Shown here piece after piece: positions 25,723 through 33,798 of a stretch of DNA of 64,000 bases (position 1 is its first letter; the number at the start of each line of letters is the position of its first letter). The stretch comes from RGIG1918 sp045536045. Its GTDB lineage: Bacteria; Cyanobacteriota; Vampirovibrionia; Gastranaerophilales; Gastranaerophilaceae. The notes below the pieces were generated by a model. That model was given only the letters and a program-made list of their open reading frames with translations, did not search any database and was not told the DNA's origin. The stretch is taken from the NCBI GenBank assembly GCA_045536045.1, contig JAZSMU010000006.1, positions 1 to 64,000 on the forward strand, read 5' to 3'. A program made the position numbers and the translations under genes.

Positions 25723-27402
25723 TTATAAAACAAGTATATTGCCTTTCATTTCATCAACGCCATATTTGTCTTTGAAAATTTCAAGTCTATCTCCTGCACC
25801 TCTAGACATTTTTACAACACCTGTTTCAATTTCTGTGTTGTTTTTGAAATCTTGTAAAACAAAATTTGGAACGCCATAGTATTTATTTAACCAAGGGAAT
25901 GCTTCGTTTTCTTTTGTTTCTTTAGCAACATCTTGAATCATTTTTACATATGCTTCAGCTGAACCAATGTCATCCCAAACAGCTAATTTTCCACCTTTTG
26001 CTTCCAATGGAACTGTGTAAACTTTCATTGGGTTGCCATTTTCATCAACCAATTTTCCAGCATTACATAGCTCAACAATTTTTGGAATAACATGTTTTCC
26101 TAAAAATCCTGCACCTTTTTCTTCAAGATTAATATCTTTAAGAACCTTAACTGCTTCTTTGCTCATAAAATACATACCTGGATTTGCCATATAATTTCCA
26201 TTTATTTCGGCTTTTTGAACTTCCATCCAGTCAGCTTTTTCTTCTATTGAAGCATTTGAAGGAATTTTATTTGTATATTTTGGTTTTTCAATAAATTTTT
26301 TGATTTGTTGGTTGCCATTTTCATCAACTTCTGTTCCAATTAAACCAAATGATTTTGCTCTTTCTGGATTAACTGGGTAGTATGGAATAACAAGTGCTGC
26401 ATTTGGAAGAGTTTTTAGTGCTTTATATGCTCTTGTTATATCTGCGTTTGTGAAAATATCTGCGTTTAAAATAATCGCATCTTTGTCATCTGAAATAATA
26501 TCTCTTTTTAGAGCTTCAGCAAACGCACCACCGTCTGTATCGTATTTTCTAACGTGTTTAACTTCTTTGTCTTCGTCAATACTGTGTGCTTGGCTTAGAT
26601 ATGCATATTTATCTTTTCCAGTGATAATACCTGCAGAAGCTGCCATATTCAATGTTGTTCCAATGATACGGTAGCTATTTTTTGTTGGCAAACTGCAAGA
26701 TGGTTTGTTTTCGCTGTTTCCATTTATAAATGCGTTAACATTATAAAATCTTTCCCCAAAACCACCAGCTGGAATTAATAAGTTTGGTTGGTTTGCTTCA
26801 ACAATGTCTTTATAATCGCCAACAGGTGCTTGTGTGTATAATTTGTTGTATGAGTAATTTTTAACTGCTTCTAGTGTTTTTGATTCTTTGTTTAGAGTTG
26901 ATACATAAACATTTCCTGTAAAAGATAGCCCTTTAAAGCTTGTTTTTTGATTTTTAGGTTCTTCATCAGAGAACATAATATATTCAAAAGAGCCATCATC
27001 AGCAGTGATTTTGCTACCTTTTAGCATCATAATTTTTGTGTCTTCGTCTTCAATTACAATGTGGTGGTCAAATTTTCCTTTTGCATAAGAAAGGTTTGGG
27101 CATTTTGCTCCAACTTTTTCATAGCCTCTGAAGATTTCTTTTGTGTCGTTTTCCATAACTTTGACATATTTTTTATCGCCTACATTGAAAACTTCAACGC
27201 TTAAGCCATCGCCGAATAGTTTTTTATCTTTTTCTTCTGTTATAAATCTGCCATCAATTTTTACATCTTCATTAATCCCAAAAAGGTTATCAACGTGGAT
27301 TCCATTGTTTCTGATATGCTTTTGAGCTTCTCTGTTGAATGGGGATACACCTTTAAAAGTAGTGTTTCTTACTGGGGAATAATTAATTGGTGTTATTTGC
27401 AT
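25723..27402 (-). CDS. GlgC-like sugar-phosphate nucleotidyltransferase with extra N-terminal domain and FKG leader
   Basis: About 559 residues. The start is ATG 27402 because GGAG lies 6 nt upstream; a TTG four codons earlier overlaps that site. The first 18 residues (MQITPINYSPVRNTTFKG) match the leader of the GH77-like protein at 51.8 kb. Residues 20-200 form an unrecognised domain with an internal second SFKGLSFTGN segment at about 155-163. The nucleotidyltransferase domain starts near 207 with LLIPAGGFGERF, followed by NADIF, the FIEKPKY substrate block and a W-x-D-I-G-S segment near the C-terminus. It should activate a hexose-1-phosphate, perhaps as ADP- or UDP-glucose for glycogen synthesis. 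The N-terminal half has no known role. Confidence 0.75.
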   Translation of the reverse strand: MQITPINYSPVRNTTFKGVSPFNREAQKHIRNNGIHVDNLFGINEDVKIDGRFITEEKDKKLFGDGLSVEVFNVGDKKYVKVMENDTKEIFRGYEKVGAKCPNLSYAKGKFDHHIVIEDEDTKIMMLKGSKITADDGSFEYIMFSDEEPKNQKTSFKGLSFTGNVYVSTLNKESKTLEAVKNYSYNKLYTQAPVGDYKDIVEANQPNLLIPAGGFGERFYNVNAFINGNSENKPSCSLPTKNSYRIIGTTLNMAASAGIITGKDKYAYLSQAHSIDEDKEVKHVRKYDTDGGAFAEALKRDIISDDKDAIILNADIFTNADITRAYKALKTLPNAALVIPYYPVNPERAKSFGLIGTEVDENGNQQIKKFIEKPKYTNKIPSNASIEEKADWMEVQKAEINGNYMANPGMYFMSKEAVKVLKDINLEEKGAGFLGKHVIPKIVELCNAGKLVDENGNPMKVYTVPLEAKGGKLAVWDDIGSAEAYVKMIQDVAKETKENEAFPWLNKYYGVPNFVLQDFKNNTEIETGVVKMSRGAGDRLEIFKDKYGVDEMKGNILVL

Positions 27403-27563
27403 TTCTTTCTCCAAAATTTTAACTTATGCTAAGACAAATCTTCTGAATAATAAAATTTGCCATATTCGTCAAAAATATTTGTTAAGATTTGTAAAATTAT
27501 TTCATATCTTTGAATGCAGGCAATAAATATAGTTTTTATAATTATAGGTATTAAGGCGATTTA

Positions 27564-28460
27564 ATGATAGAACTAGATTTAAATTTATCATATTTAGCAC
27601 AGCATTTTCAGATTGCTCCTACTAAGCTTGCTCAATACAAGAACAAGTCTATTCAAGAAATTCTTGAAGAAGAGGTAAAGGCAGGCAATCTGCAAGCTTT
27701 GCAGTTTGCGTCTTCAATATCTGACCCTAGCCAATTAGCAAAATTATTTAGCCTTGCAAATTATTGCAACAGATACCTAATAATTAAAGGACTTGATGAT
27801 GATATTTTGGGTAAAATTTTAGAAAAATTACCTACTCAAGATTTATTGTCTGGTATTCATTATTTCAATATGGATAAATTATTTGAAATGCTTGAAGAGT
27901 TGCCTCCTGAAGAGCTTTTGAATGTTGTTTTCCAAAAATTTGGATTAGCAAACATTGTTCAGCTTATGAATGTTGATGAGCTAGATGCTTTCTTTGAAAG
28001 CCCTAATGTTGAAAGAGCTGATATTCAAAAAACTTTCAAACAATTTGATAAAGAATTATTAGATAAAATTATGTTCCAAAGTCTTGGAATGGATACTAGG
28101 GAAAAATCTAGAAAAGAAATTTTTGAGCATATTGCTTCAATGGATGATACTCAATTTAATCAATTTATTTTGGGCATGAAGAAGAACCATAAGCAAGCTT
28201 TGGTGTTTGGTATGTGCCAAAACGATAAAAAACTTATGCTTGAGCTTGACCCAAAAGCAATTGCAAGACCATTAATGGCTTTAGAAAAGGGCGAAATAAT
28301 TAAATGCATGGAAGTTTTAGACCCTAAATTTGTTATTCCAATGATTCAAGAATTACCAGAAGAATTGGTGCAAGTTGTTGCAGCACAAATTGACCCAATG
28401 CAATTTGCAGATATTTTGATTAAAAATTGCCCAGATATTTTAAGTAAAATTAAAATTTAG
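27564..28460 (+). CDS. Soluble helical-repeat protein resembling FliG/MgtE-N domains
   Basis: A 298-residue all-helical protein without signal peptide or membrane segment. Several 25-30-residue helix pairs carry the L-P-x-E/Q-(D/E)-L pattern typical of the superhelical MgtE-N/FliG-type fold: KLPTQDLLSGIHY, ELPPEELLNVVFQ and ELPEELVQVVAAQIDPMQFADIL. No CBS domain, channel or FliG torque-helix charge pattern follows, so it is neither MgtE nor a normal FliG. A TATAAT (27537-27542) and an AAGG ribosome site precede the ATG. The 3' end overlaps the convergent deoB by 11 nt. An adaptor or flagellar-associated role is only a guess. Confidence 0.6.
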   Translation: MIELDLNLSYLAQHFQIAPTKLAQYKNKSIQEILEEEVKAGNLQALQFASSISDPSQLAKLFSLANYCNRYLIIKGLDDDILGKILEKLPTQDLLSGIHYFNMDKLFEMLEELPPEELLNVVFQKFGLANIVQLMNVDELDAFFESPNVERADIQKTFKQFDKELLDKIMFQSLGMDTREKSRKEIFEHIASMDDTQFNQFILGMKKNHKQALVFGMCQNDKKLMLELDPKAIARPLMALEKGEIIKCMEVLDPKFVIPMIQELPEELVQVVAAQIDPMQFADILIKNCPDILSKIKI

Positions 28461-29697
28461 GTAGCCACAATTCATCATTTATGTCATCAATTCTTTTTGT
28501 TGCTGGTGGTTCTTTAGCTTGAATTTCTTCAATTGACTCGGTTTTGTTTTCTTTTTTTTCTGTGTCTAGTTCAAGCCAAGTGCGAACAACATCTGCTAAA
28601 TATGTAAAGCTTTCTTTTGTGCCACAAGCTTCAGCTGGATAATTTTTACCATAAATTAAAAATGGAACCATTTCTCTTGTATGGTCTGTTCCTTTGTGAG
28701 TTGGGTCGCAACCGTGGTCTGCTGTTATAATCAAAATTGTGTCATCAGAAATTGCTTTTATAATTTTTGGCAAAAATGTGTCAATTTCTTCAATTGCATT
28801 TTTATAGCCTAGAGTGTCTCTTCTGTGTCCAAAAAGCATATCTGTGTCAACTAAATTTGTGAAAATTAAGTTTGCGTCATCATTTTTAATTGTCTTAAGG
28901 GTAAGTTTTAGCCCTTCCATATTTGAGCCTGTTGTTTGATATCTTGTAACTCCTTTCCCAACAAAAATATCTTTAATTTTGCCAACACCAAAAACTTCGC
29001 CACCTGCTTTTTCAATTTCATCTAACAAAGTATCTTTAGGAGGCTCAAGGCTATAGTCATGTCTTAAAGCCCCAACTCTTGTTGGTTTTCCGTCTATAAT
29101 TTGATATGGTCTTGCAATTACCCTTGAAACACCATAGCCGTTATTTAAGATTTCTCTTGCAATTTTGCACCATTCATATAAAGTTTCAACAGGAATAACA
29201 TCAATATCAACTGCAATTTGGAAAACGCTATCTGCTGATGTGTAGATAATTGGATATTTTGTTTTTTGATGTTCTTCGTTTAAGTCTTCAATAATTTTTG
29301 TTCCAGAAGCTGGAATATTTCCTAAAATACCCTTACAGCCTGTTTTTTCAATAAATTCGTTAATCAATTCATCAGGAAAATTGATATAAGTTTTAAATGG
29401 CTCATCTAAGACAAGCCCTGCAATTTCCCAGTGTCCTGTCGTTGTGTCTTTTCCTTTGCTTTTCATTTTGGCAATGCCGTAGCTTGCTTTTGGCTTTTTA
29501 ACTTTTTTTACACCTTCAAGGTCTTTAATATTTCCAAAGCCTAATTTTTCAAGATTTGGGATGTTTAAACCAACTGTTTTTGCAATGTTTCCAACGGTAT
29601 CTGCTGTTAGCTCATCACCATAATCTGGAGCATCGGGAAGTGCTCCTATTCCCATAGAGTCAATAACAATAATAACTGCTTTTTTGTCTTTATTCAT
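28450..29697 (-). CDS. deoB: Phosphopentomutase
   Basis: DeoB interconverts ribose/deoxyribose 1- and 5-phosphates in nucleoside salvage. Alkaline-phosphatase-superfamily motifs: VIDSMGIGALPDA with the metal Asp, GKDTTTGHWE carrying the phosphothreonine, DMLFGHRRD, TADHGCDPTHKGTDHTRE. About 415 residues, including an unusual charged C-terminal extension of about 35 residues (EKKENKTESIEEIQ to LWLPKF) absent from typical DeoB. The ATG at 29697 is preferred over the upstream TTG and overlaps the decarboxylase stop as ATGAATAA; the ribosome site is GAGGTGA. Confidence 0.93.
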   Translation of the reverse strand: MNKDKKAVIIVIDSMGIGALPDAPDYGDELTADTVGNIAKTVGLNIPNLEKLGFGNIKDLEGVKKVKKPKASYGIAKMKSKGKDTTTGHWEIAGLVLDEPFKTYINFPDELINEFIEKTGCKGILGNIPASGTKIIEDLNEEHQKTKYPIIYTSADSVFQIAVDIDVIPVETLYEWCKIAREILNNGYGVSRVIARPYQIIDGKPTRVGALRHDYSLEPPKDTLLDEIEKAGGEVFGVGKIKDIFVGKGVTRYQTTGSNMEGLKLTLKTIKNDDANLIFTNLVDTDMLFGHRRDTLGYKNAIEEIDTFLPKIIKAISDDTILIITADHGCDPTHKGTDHTREMVPFLIYGKNYPAEACGTKESFTYLADVVRTWLELDTEKKENKTESIEEIQAKEPPATKRIDDINDELWLPKF

Positions 29698-31018
29698 TCT
29701 CAATCACCTCAACATAATCGTCTAAATATTTCATATGCCACTCTTGAATAAGCTCACCTTTTGCTAAAATTGCTCTTCCTGGTGGGTATGGCATAATTGT
29801 TGCACCAGAAATTCTATGCAATGCATTTTCTTTTTTAACAAAAGTTGTTTCAAGCTTAAAGCTATTTTTTGGGCTTATTTTAACAATTGGAGTTGGCTCA
29901 ACTTCAAATTCATTTTCTTCTTCAAATGTTTCAATTTTGGCATTCTTTAGGGCATTTGCTAATTTTTGTAGTTTTTTATTATCTGTTCCCACTCCAGTTA
30001 AATATAAAATAGAATTTTCTTCTTCAATCTCATCTTCTATATTAAATTTTTCATTAATAATTTTTGCTAAAGTTTTGGAGTTTATTCCTTGTTTTTTTAC
30101 AACAATTTTTGTGAAATCACGATTTGTGTGGGATAAAAATTCAACTCCATGTTTTTCTAATTTTTTTTCAAATTTTTCAATATTTTTAATTAAATTATCA
30201 AGCATTTTTCTGCCAGATTTAGAGTCTAGCCTTAAAACAGTTTCTTCTGCAATAGCTATCATAGGGTAGCTTGGAGATGTTGTTTGAATAAGGTTTAGTG
30301 CATTTTGGAATTTTTCAGGGTCAAAATCCGTGCTTTGTCCAATATGAAATAGGGCAATTGAATTTGGTGCACCTGCGTTTTTATGAAGCGAATTAACTGA
30401 AAAATCTGCGCCTAATTGAATTGCAGGCACGCCTAATTTATCTGAAAAATTCATTAAACTTCCATGCGCTTCATCAACAATTAAATAAACACCATATTGC
30501 TTGCAAATTCTTGAAATTTCTTCAATATTTGAATGAACTCCCTCGTAGGTTGGGCTTGTGATTATTAAAGCCTTGTAATTATTCATTTTGAGGGCATTTT
30601 CAATATTTTCTGGAGACATTTCTTTGTATATTCTAAAACTTTCATTATAGTTTGGAATAATCCAATCTGGAATTGCACCAGTTAATGTTAAACCATTTAA
30701 GACGGATTTATGTGCATTTCTTCCAACTAAAACTCTATCTCCAGCTTCTAATATCGCTAACATAATTGCAATAATTCCAGAAGTTGAGCCATTTAAAAGA
30801 ATGTAAGATTCTTTGCTTTTGTATATTTTTGAAATTCTGCTTTGAGCTCTTCTAATTACTCCTTTTGGATTTTGAAGGTTATCAAGCCCATCTAGCTCGG
30901 AAAAATCATATTTAAACCAAGAAGAAAATTCTTTTAAAAACGGACTTTTTTGAGAATGAGATGGTGTTGTAAAATATGTTTTCTTTTTTATTTTTTTTAA
31001 CAATTTGAATAAAGACAT
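29690..31018 (-). CDS. Orn/Lys/Arg decarboxylase family PLP enzyme
   Basis: A 442-residue fold-I PLP enzyme of the SpeA/CadA-like family that lacks the N-terminal wing domain, as in the short Bacillus-type (YaaO/SpeA) forms. It begins with a basic segment, then YFTTPSHSQKSPF. Motifs are NGSTSGIIA, DEAHGSLMNFS (PLP pyridine Asp), the Schiff-base Lys in VNSLHKNAGA and the C-terminal ISGATIMPYPPG. It probably makes a polyamine precursor (agmatine or cadaverine). Substrate is not fixed by sequence. It is translationally coupled to deoB, and its start codon is only 23 nt from the divergent ligA start. Confidence 0.88.
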   Translation of the reverse strand: MSLFKLLKKIKKKTYFTTPSHSQKSPFLKEFSSWFKYDFSELDGLDNLQNPKGVIRRAQSRISKIYKSKESYILLNGSTSGIIAIMLAILEAGDRVLVGRNAHKSVLNGLTLTGAIPDWIIPNYNESFRIYKEMSPENIENALKMNNYKALIITSPTYEGVHSNIEEISRICKQYGVYLIVDEAHGSLMNFSDKLGVPAIQLGADFSVNSLHKNAGAPNSIALFHIGQSTDFDPEKFQNALNLIQTTSPSYPMIAIAEETVLRLDSKSGRKMLDNLIKNIEKFEKKLEKHGVEFLSHTNRDFTKIVVKKQGINSKTLAKIINEKFNIEDEIEEENSILYLTGVGTDNKKLQKLANALKNAKIETFEEENEFEVEPTPIVKISPKNSFKLETTFVKKENALHRISGATIMPYPPGRAILAKGELIQEWHMKYLDDYVEVIENE

Positions 31019-31024
31019 AGTTTT

Positions 31025-31034
31025 ATATTAAAAT
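31025..31034. promoter_or_regulatory. Overlapping divergent -10 elements (decarboxylase and ligA)
   Basis: Only 23 nt separate the two start codons. Minus-strand TAATAT (31025-31030) ends 6 nt before the decarboxylase ATG. Plus-strand TAAAAT (31029-31034) ends 7 nt before the ligA ATG. The hexamers overlap by 2 nt, neither gene has a ribosome site, and any -35 element would have to lie in the opposite gene's coding sequence. Confidence 0.5.
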
Positions 31035-31041
31035 ATTTTTT

Positions 31042-33036
31042 ATGGATATACAAGAAAAAATTTTAAAATTAAGAGAAGAAATTAATTATCATTCTAAGAA
31101 ATATTATGTTGATGATGCACCCGAAATTGAAGACTATCAATATGATAAATTATTTCATGAATTAGAGGCTCTTGAAGCTGAGCGTCCAGACTTGATTACT
31201 CCAACTTCTCCAACACAAAGAGTTGGTGGCATTAGCGAAAAATTTATTCAAGTTCCACATAAAAATAGGCTTTATAGTCTTGATAATTCAAATGGCGATG
31301 AAGAATTAAAAGAATGGTATGGGAGAGTTTTAAAAGGGATTTATGGCACAAACGAGACTTCTCCTTTGTTTAATGTTCCTTTGGTAATGGAATTGAAAAT
31401 AGATGGGCTTGCAGTTTGCTTAACTTATGAAAAAGGCAAGTTTGTTCAAGGTTTAACAAGGGGCGACGGTGTTCAAGGTGAGGATATTACTAACAATTTA
31501 AGAACCATAAAAGCAATTCCACTTGAGCTTACTGAACCTGTTGATGTTGAAGTTCGTGGAGAAGTTTATATGCCATATAATGCTTTTGAAAAGTTAAATC
31601 AAAAGCAAATTGAAGACGGACTTCCTACATTTAAAAATCCCAGAAATGCAGCTGCAGGCACTCTTCGTCAACTTGACCCTAAAATTGTTGAGGGTAGAGG
31701 TCTTACAATGTTTGTTTATTATGGGCTTTTTGAAGATAAAGCAATTGCTCCAAAAACTCATAGTGCAACAATGAATTATCTTAAAAAATTAGGCTTCAGA
31801 GTTAATAATTTTTCAATGGCACAAAATATTGGAGAAGTTTGTGGTTTTTGTTCTTACCAGTCTGAAGCAAGACACAAATTACCTTATGCAACAGATGGTG
31901 TTGTTGTTAAGGTTGATGATATAAATATGCAAATTGAGCTTGGTTTTACTTCTCGTGTTCCAAAATGGGCTACTGCCTACAAATTTCCACCTGAAGAAGT
32001 TTGGACGAAGCTTTTAGGAATTGAAGTTTCTGTTGGAAGAACAGGAGCAGTTACACCAGTTGCACTTTTAGAGCCTGTTGATATTTCTGGTTCAACTGTT
32101 GCAAGAGCAAGTTTGTATAATTTTGATGAAATTAAAAGGCTTGATGTCAGAATTGGAGAAGAAGTTTTAGTTAAAAAAGCTGCTGAAATTATTCCAAAAG
32201 TTGTTCAAGCAAAAATTGACCCAAATTTGCCTCAATATGAAACGCCAAAGAATTGCCCTGTGTGTGGTGCAGAATTAGTTGAGCTACCTGAAGAAGTTAA
32301 TTTGTACTGTTCAAATTCTTTATGCCCTGCCCAAGTTAAAGGAAGAATTGAATATTTTGTTTCAAAATATTGTATGGATATTGATGGATTTGGCGAAGTT
32401 ATTATATCCCAACTTGTTAATCTTGGCTTGGTTTCAAATTTTTCAGATTTATATTATTTAAAATTTGAAGATTTTATGAGGCTAGAGCTTGTTAAAGATA
32501 AAACTGCTCAAAATCTTCTAAATGCTTTAGAAAATTCTAAAAAACCTAAATTTGCGAAATTTTTAAATGCACTTGGTATTCGTCATGTTGGTCGCGAAAT
32601 GGCTGAAGTTTTAACACAAACTTATAAATCTACAAAAGAGTTAGAAAATGCTCCACTAGAAGAGCTTTCAAGAATAGACGGAGTTGGCGAAAAAGTTGCC
32701 AAAAGTATTTATTCTTATTTTAAAAATGAAGAAAATTTAGCAATTATTCAAAAATTATATGAAGCTGGAGTTGAGCCTCAAATTTCAACTGAAATTATTG
32801 AAAATGAGTTTTTCAAAGGTAAATCATTTGTAATTACAGGAACTTTGAGTAAATTTTCAAGAGATAAAGCACAAGAAATTTTAAAATCTTATGGTGCTAA
32901 AACACCAAGCTCTATTTCAAAATCTACTAATTATTTGATTGTTGGCGAAGGTGGTGGCTCAAAAATTGATAAAGCCCGTGCTTGGGGCGTTCAAGTTTTA
33001 ACTGAAGAAGAATTTTTAGAAAAATTAGGAGAATAA
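31042..33036 (+). CDS. ligA: NAD-dependent DNA ligase
   Basis: LigA seals nicks in replication and repair. The 664-residue protein has the normal layout: domain Ia (LREEINYHSKKYYVDD), the adenylation site MELKIDGLA, the GRTGAVTPVALLEPV OB-fold region, the four-cysteine zinc finger (CPVCGAEL and CSNSLCPAQ), helix-hairpin-helix repeats and a C-terminal BRCT domain beginning near FFKGKSFVITGTL. All catalytic parts appear intact. It is followed 2 nt later by the SIMPL-domain gene. The probable promoter is leaderless and shared with the divergent decarboxylase. Confidence 0.97.
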   Translation: MDIQEKILKLREEINYHSKKYYVDDAPEIEDYQYDKLFHELEALEAERPDLITPTSPTQRVGGISEKFIQVPHKNRLYSLDNSNGDEELKEWYGRVLKGIYGTNETSPLFNVPLVMELKIDGLAVCLTYEKGKFVQGLTRGDGVQGEDITNNLRTIKAIPLELTEPVDVEVRGEVYMPYNAFEKLNQKQIEDGLPTFKNPRNAAAGTLRQLDPKIVEGRGLTMFVYYGLFEDKAIAPKTHSATMNYLKKLGFRVNNFSMAQNIGEVCGFCSYQSEARHKLPYATDGVVVKVDDINMQIELGFTSRVPKWATAYKFPPEEVWTKLLGIEVSVGRTGAVTPVALLEPVDISGSTVARASLYNFDEIKRLDVRIGEEVLVKKAAEIIPKVVQAKIDPNLPQYETPKNCPVCGAELVELPEEVNLYCSNSLCPAQVKGRIEYFVSKYCMDIDGFGEVIISQLVNLGLVSNFSDLYYLKFEDFMRLELVKDKTAQNLLNALENSKKPKFAKFLNALGIRHVGREMAEVLTQTYKSTKELENAPLEELSRIDGVGEKVAKSIYSYFKNEENLAIIQKLYEAGVEPQISTEIIENEFFKGKSFVITGTLSKFSRDKAQEILKSYGAKTPSSISKSTNYLIVGEGGGSKIDKARAWGVQVLTEEEFLEKLGE

Positions 33037-33038
33037 AA

Positions 33039-33746
33039 ATGAAAAAAATCTTATTATTAATTATGGCGTTTTTAATTTCTGGCTCTGCCTTTGCTGGAGT
33101 TAGCAAAAATTCAATTGAAAATGGCTACATAACAGTTAATGCATCTGCGTCAAACAAAGTTGTTCCAAACATTGCAAGTGTTATTTTTTATGTTGAAACA
33201 CAAAATAAAAGCCAACAAATTGCCGTTGATGAAAATAAAAAAATCGTTGTAAAAGTTTTGGAAACAATTAAGAAAAATACAGATGAAAAAACAGATACAA
33301 TTAAAACTTTAAATTATTCAGTTAATCCAACATACATATATTCAGGCTCTAAAAAGACTTTTGACAAATATGTTGCACTAAATACAATTCAAGTTGAAAT
33401 TAAAAATCCTAAAAATATTTCACTTTTAATTGATGAAACATTAAAAGCTGGTGCAACAAGAGTTTCTGGGCTAAATTACTCATTAGATTATGAAAATTTT
33501 GATTATTCTGAATTAATTAATGATGCCGTAAAATCTGCTAAAAAGAGAGCAGACGCAACAGCTTCAGCTCTTGGGGTTAAAATTGTTGGAATTAAAAATG
33601 TAACTACATCATGCTCTGCTGACCAAAATGCTAGATACCTTTATATGAGTGCAAAATCAGCAAATTCTGATAGTGCTTCTTCATACACTGAAGAAGGTTT
33701 GGTTAAAGTTGATGCAAATGTTAATATTGAATTTTGGGTGAAATAA
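33039..33746 (+). CDS. Exported SIMPL-domain (DUF541) protein
   Basis: A 235-residue protein with a signal peptide (MKKILLLIMAFLISGSAFA). The rest is one SIMPL/DUF541 domain: TVNASASNKVVPNIASVIFYVET near the start, a central NYSVNPTYIY strand, LDYENFDYSELINDAVKSAKKRADATASALG, and a final strand VNIEFWVK. Family members such as E. coli YggE form periplasmic or outer-membrane-associated rings with stress-related roles. No enzymatic activity is established. It is co-transcribed with ligA (2 nt gap), a pairing without obvious functional logic, and ends at a strong terminator. Confidence 0.85.
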   Translation: MKKILLLIMAFLISGSAFAGVSKNSIENGYITVNASASNKVVPNIASVIFYVETQNKSQQIAVDENKKIVVKVLETIKKNTDEKTDTIKTLNYSVNPTYIYSGSKKTFDKYVALNTIQVEIKNPKNISLLIDETLKAGATRVSGLNYSLDYENFDYSELINDAVKSAKKRADATASALGVKIVGIKNVTTSCSADQNARYLYMSAKSANSDSASSYTEEGLVKVDANVNIEFWVK

Positions 33747-33768
33747 CCAAAAATTATATTTTTAAAAT

Positions 33769-33791
33769 GCCTCAGAAATGAGGCTTTTTTT
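33769..33791 (+). terminator. Rho-independent terminator after ligA-SIMPL
   Basis: GCCTCA-GAAA-TGAGGC (33769-33784) forms a 6-bp stem with a GNRA-type loop and is followed by seven T residues. Confidence 0.85.
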
Positions 33792-33798
33792 ATTCTTA

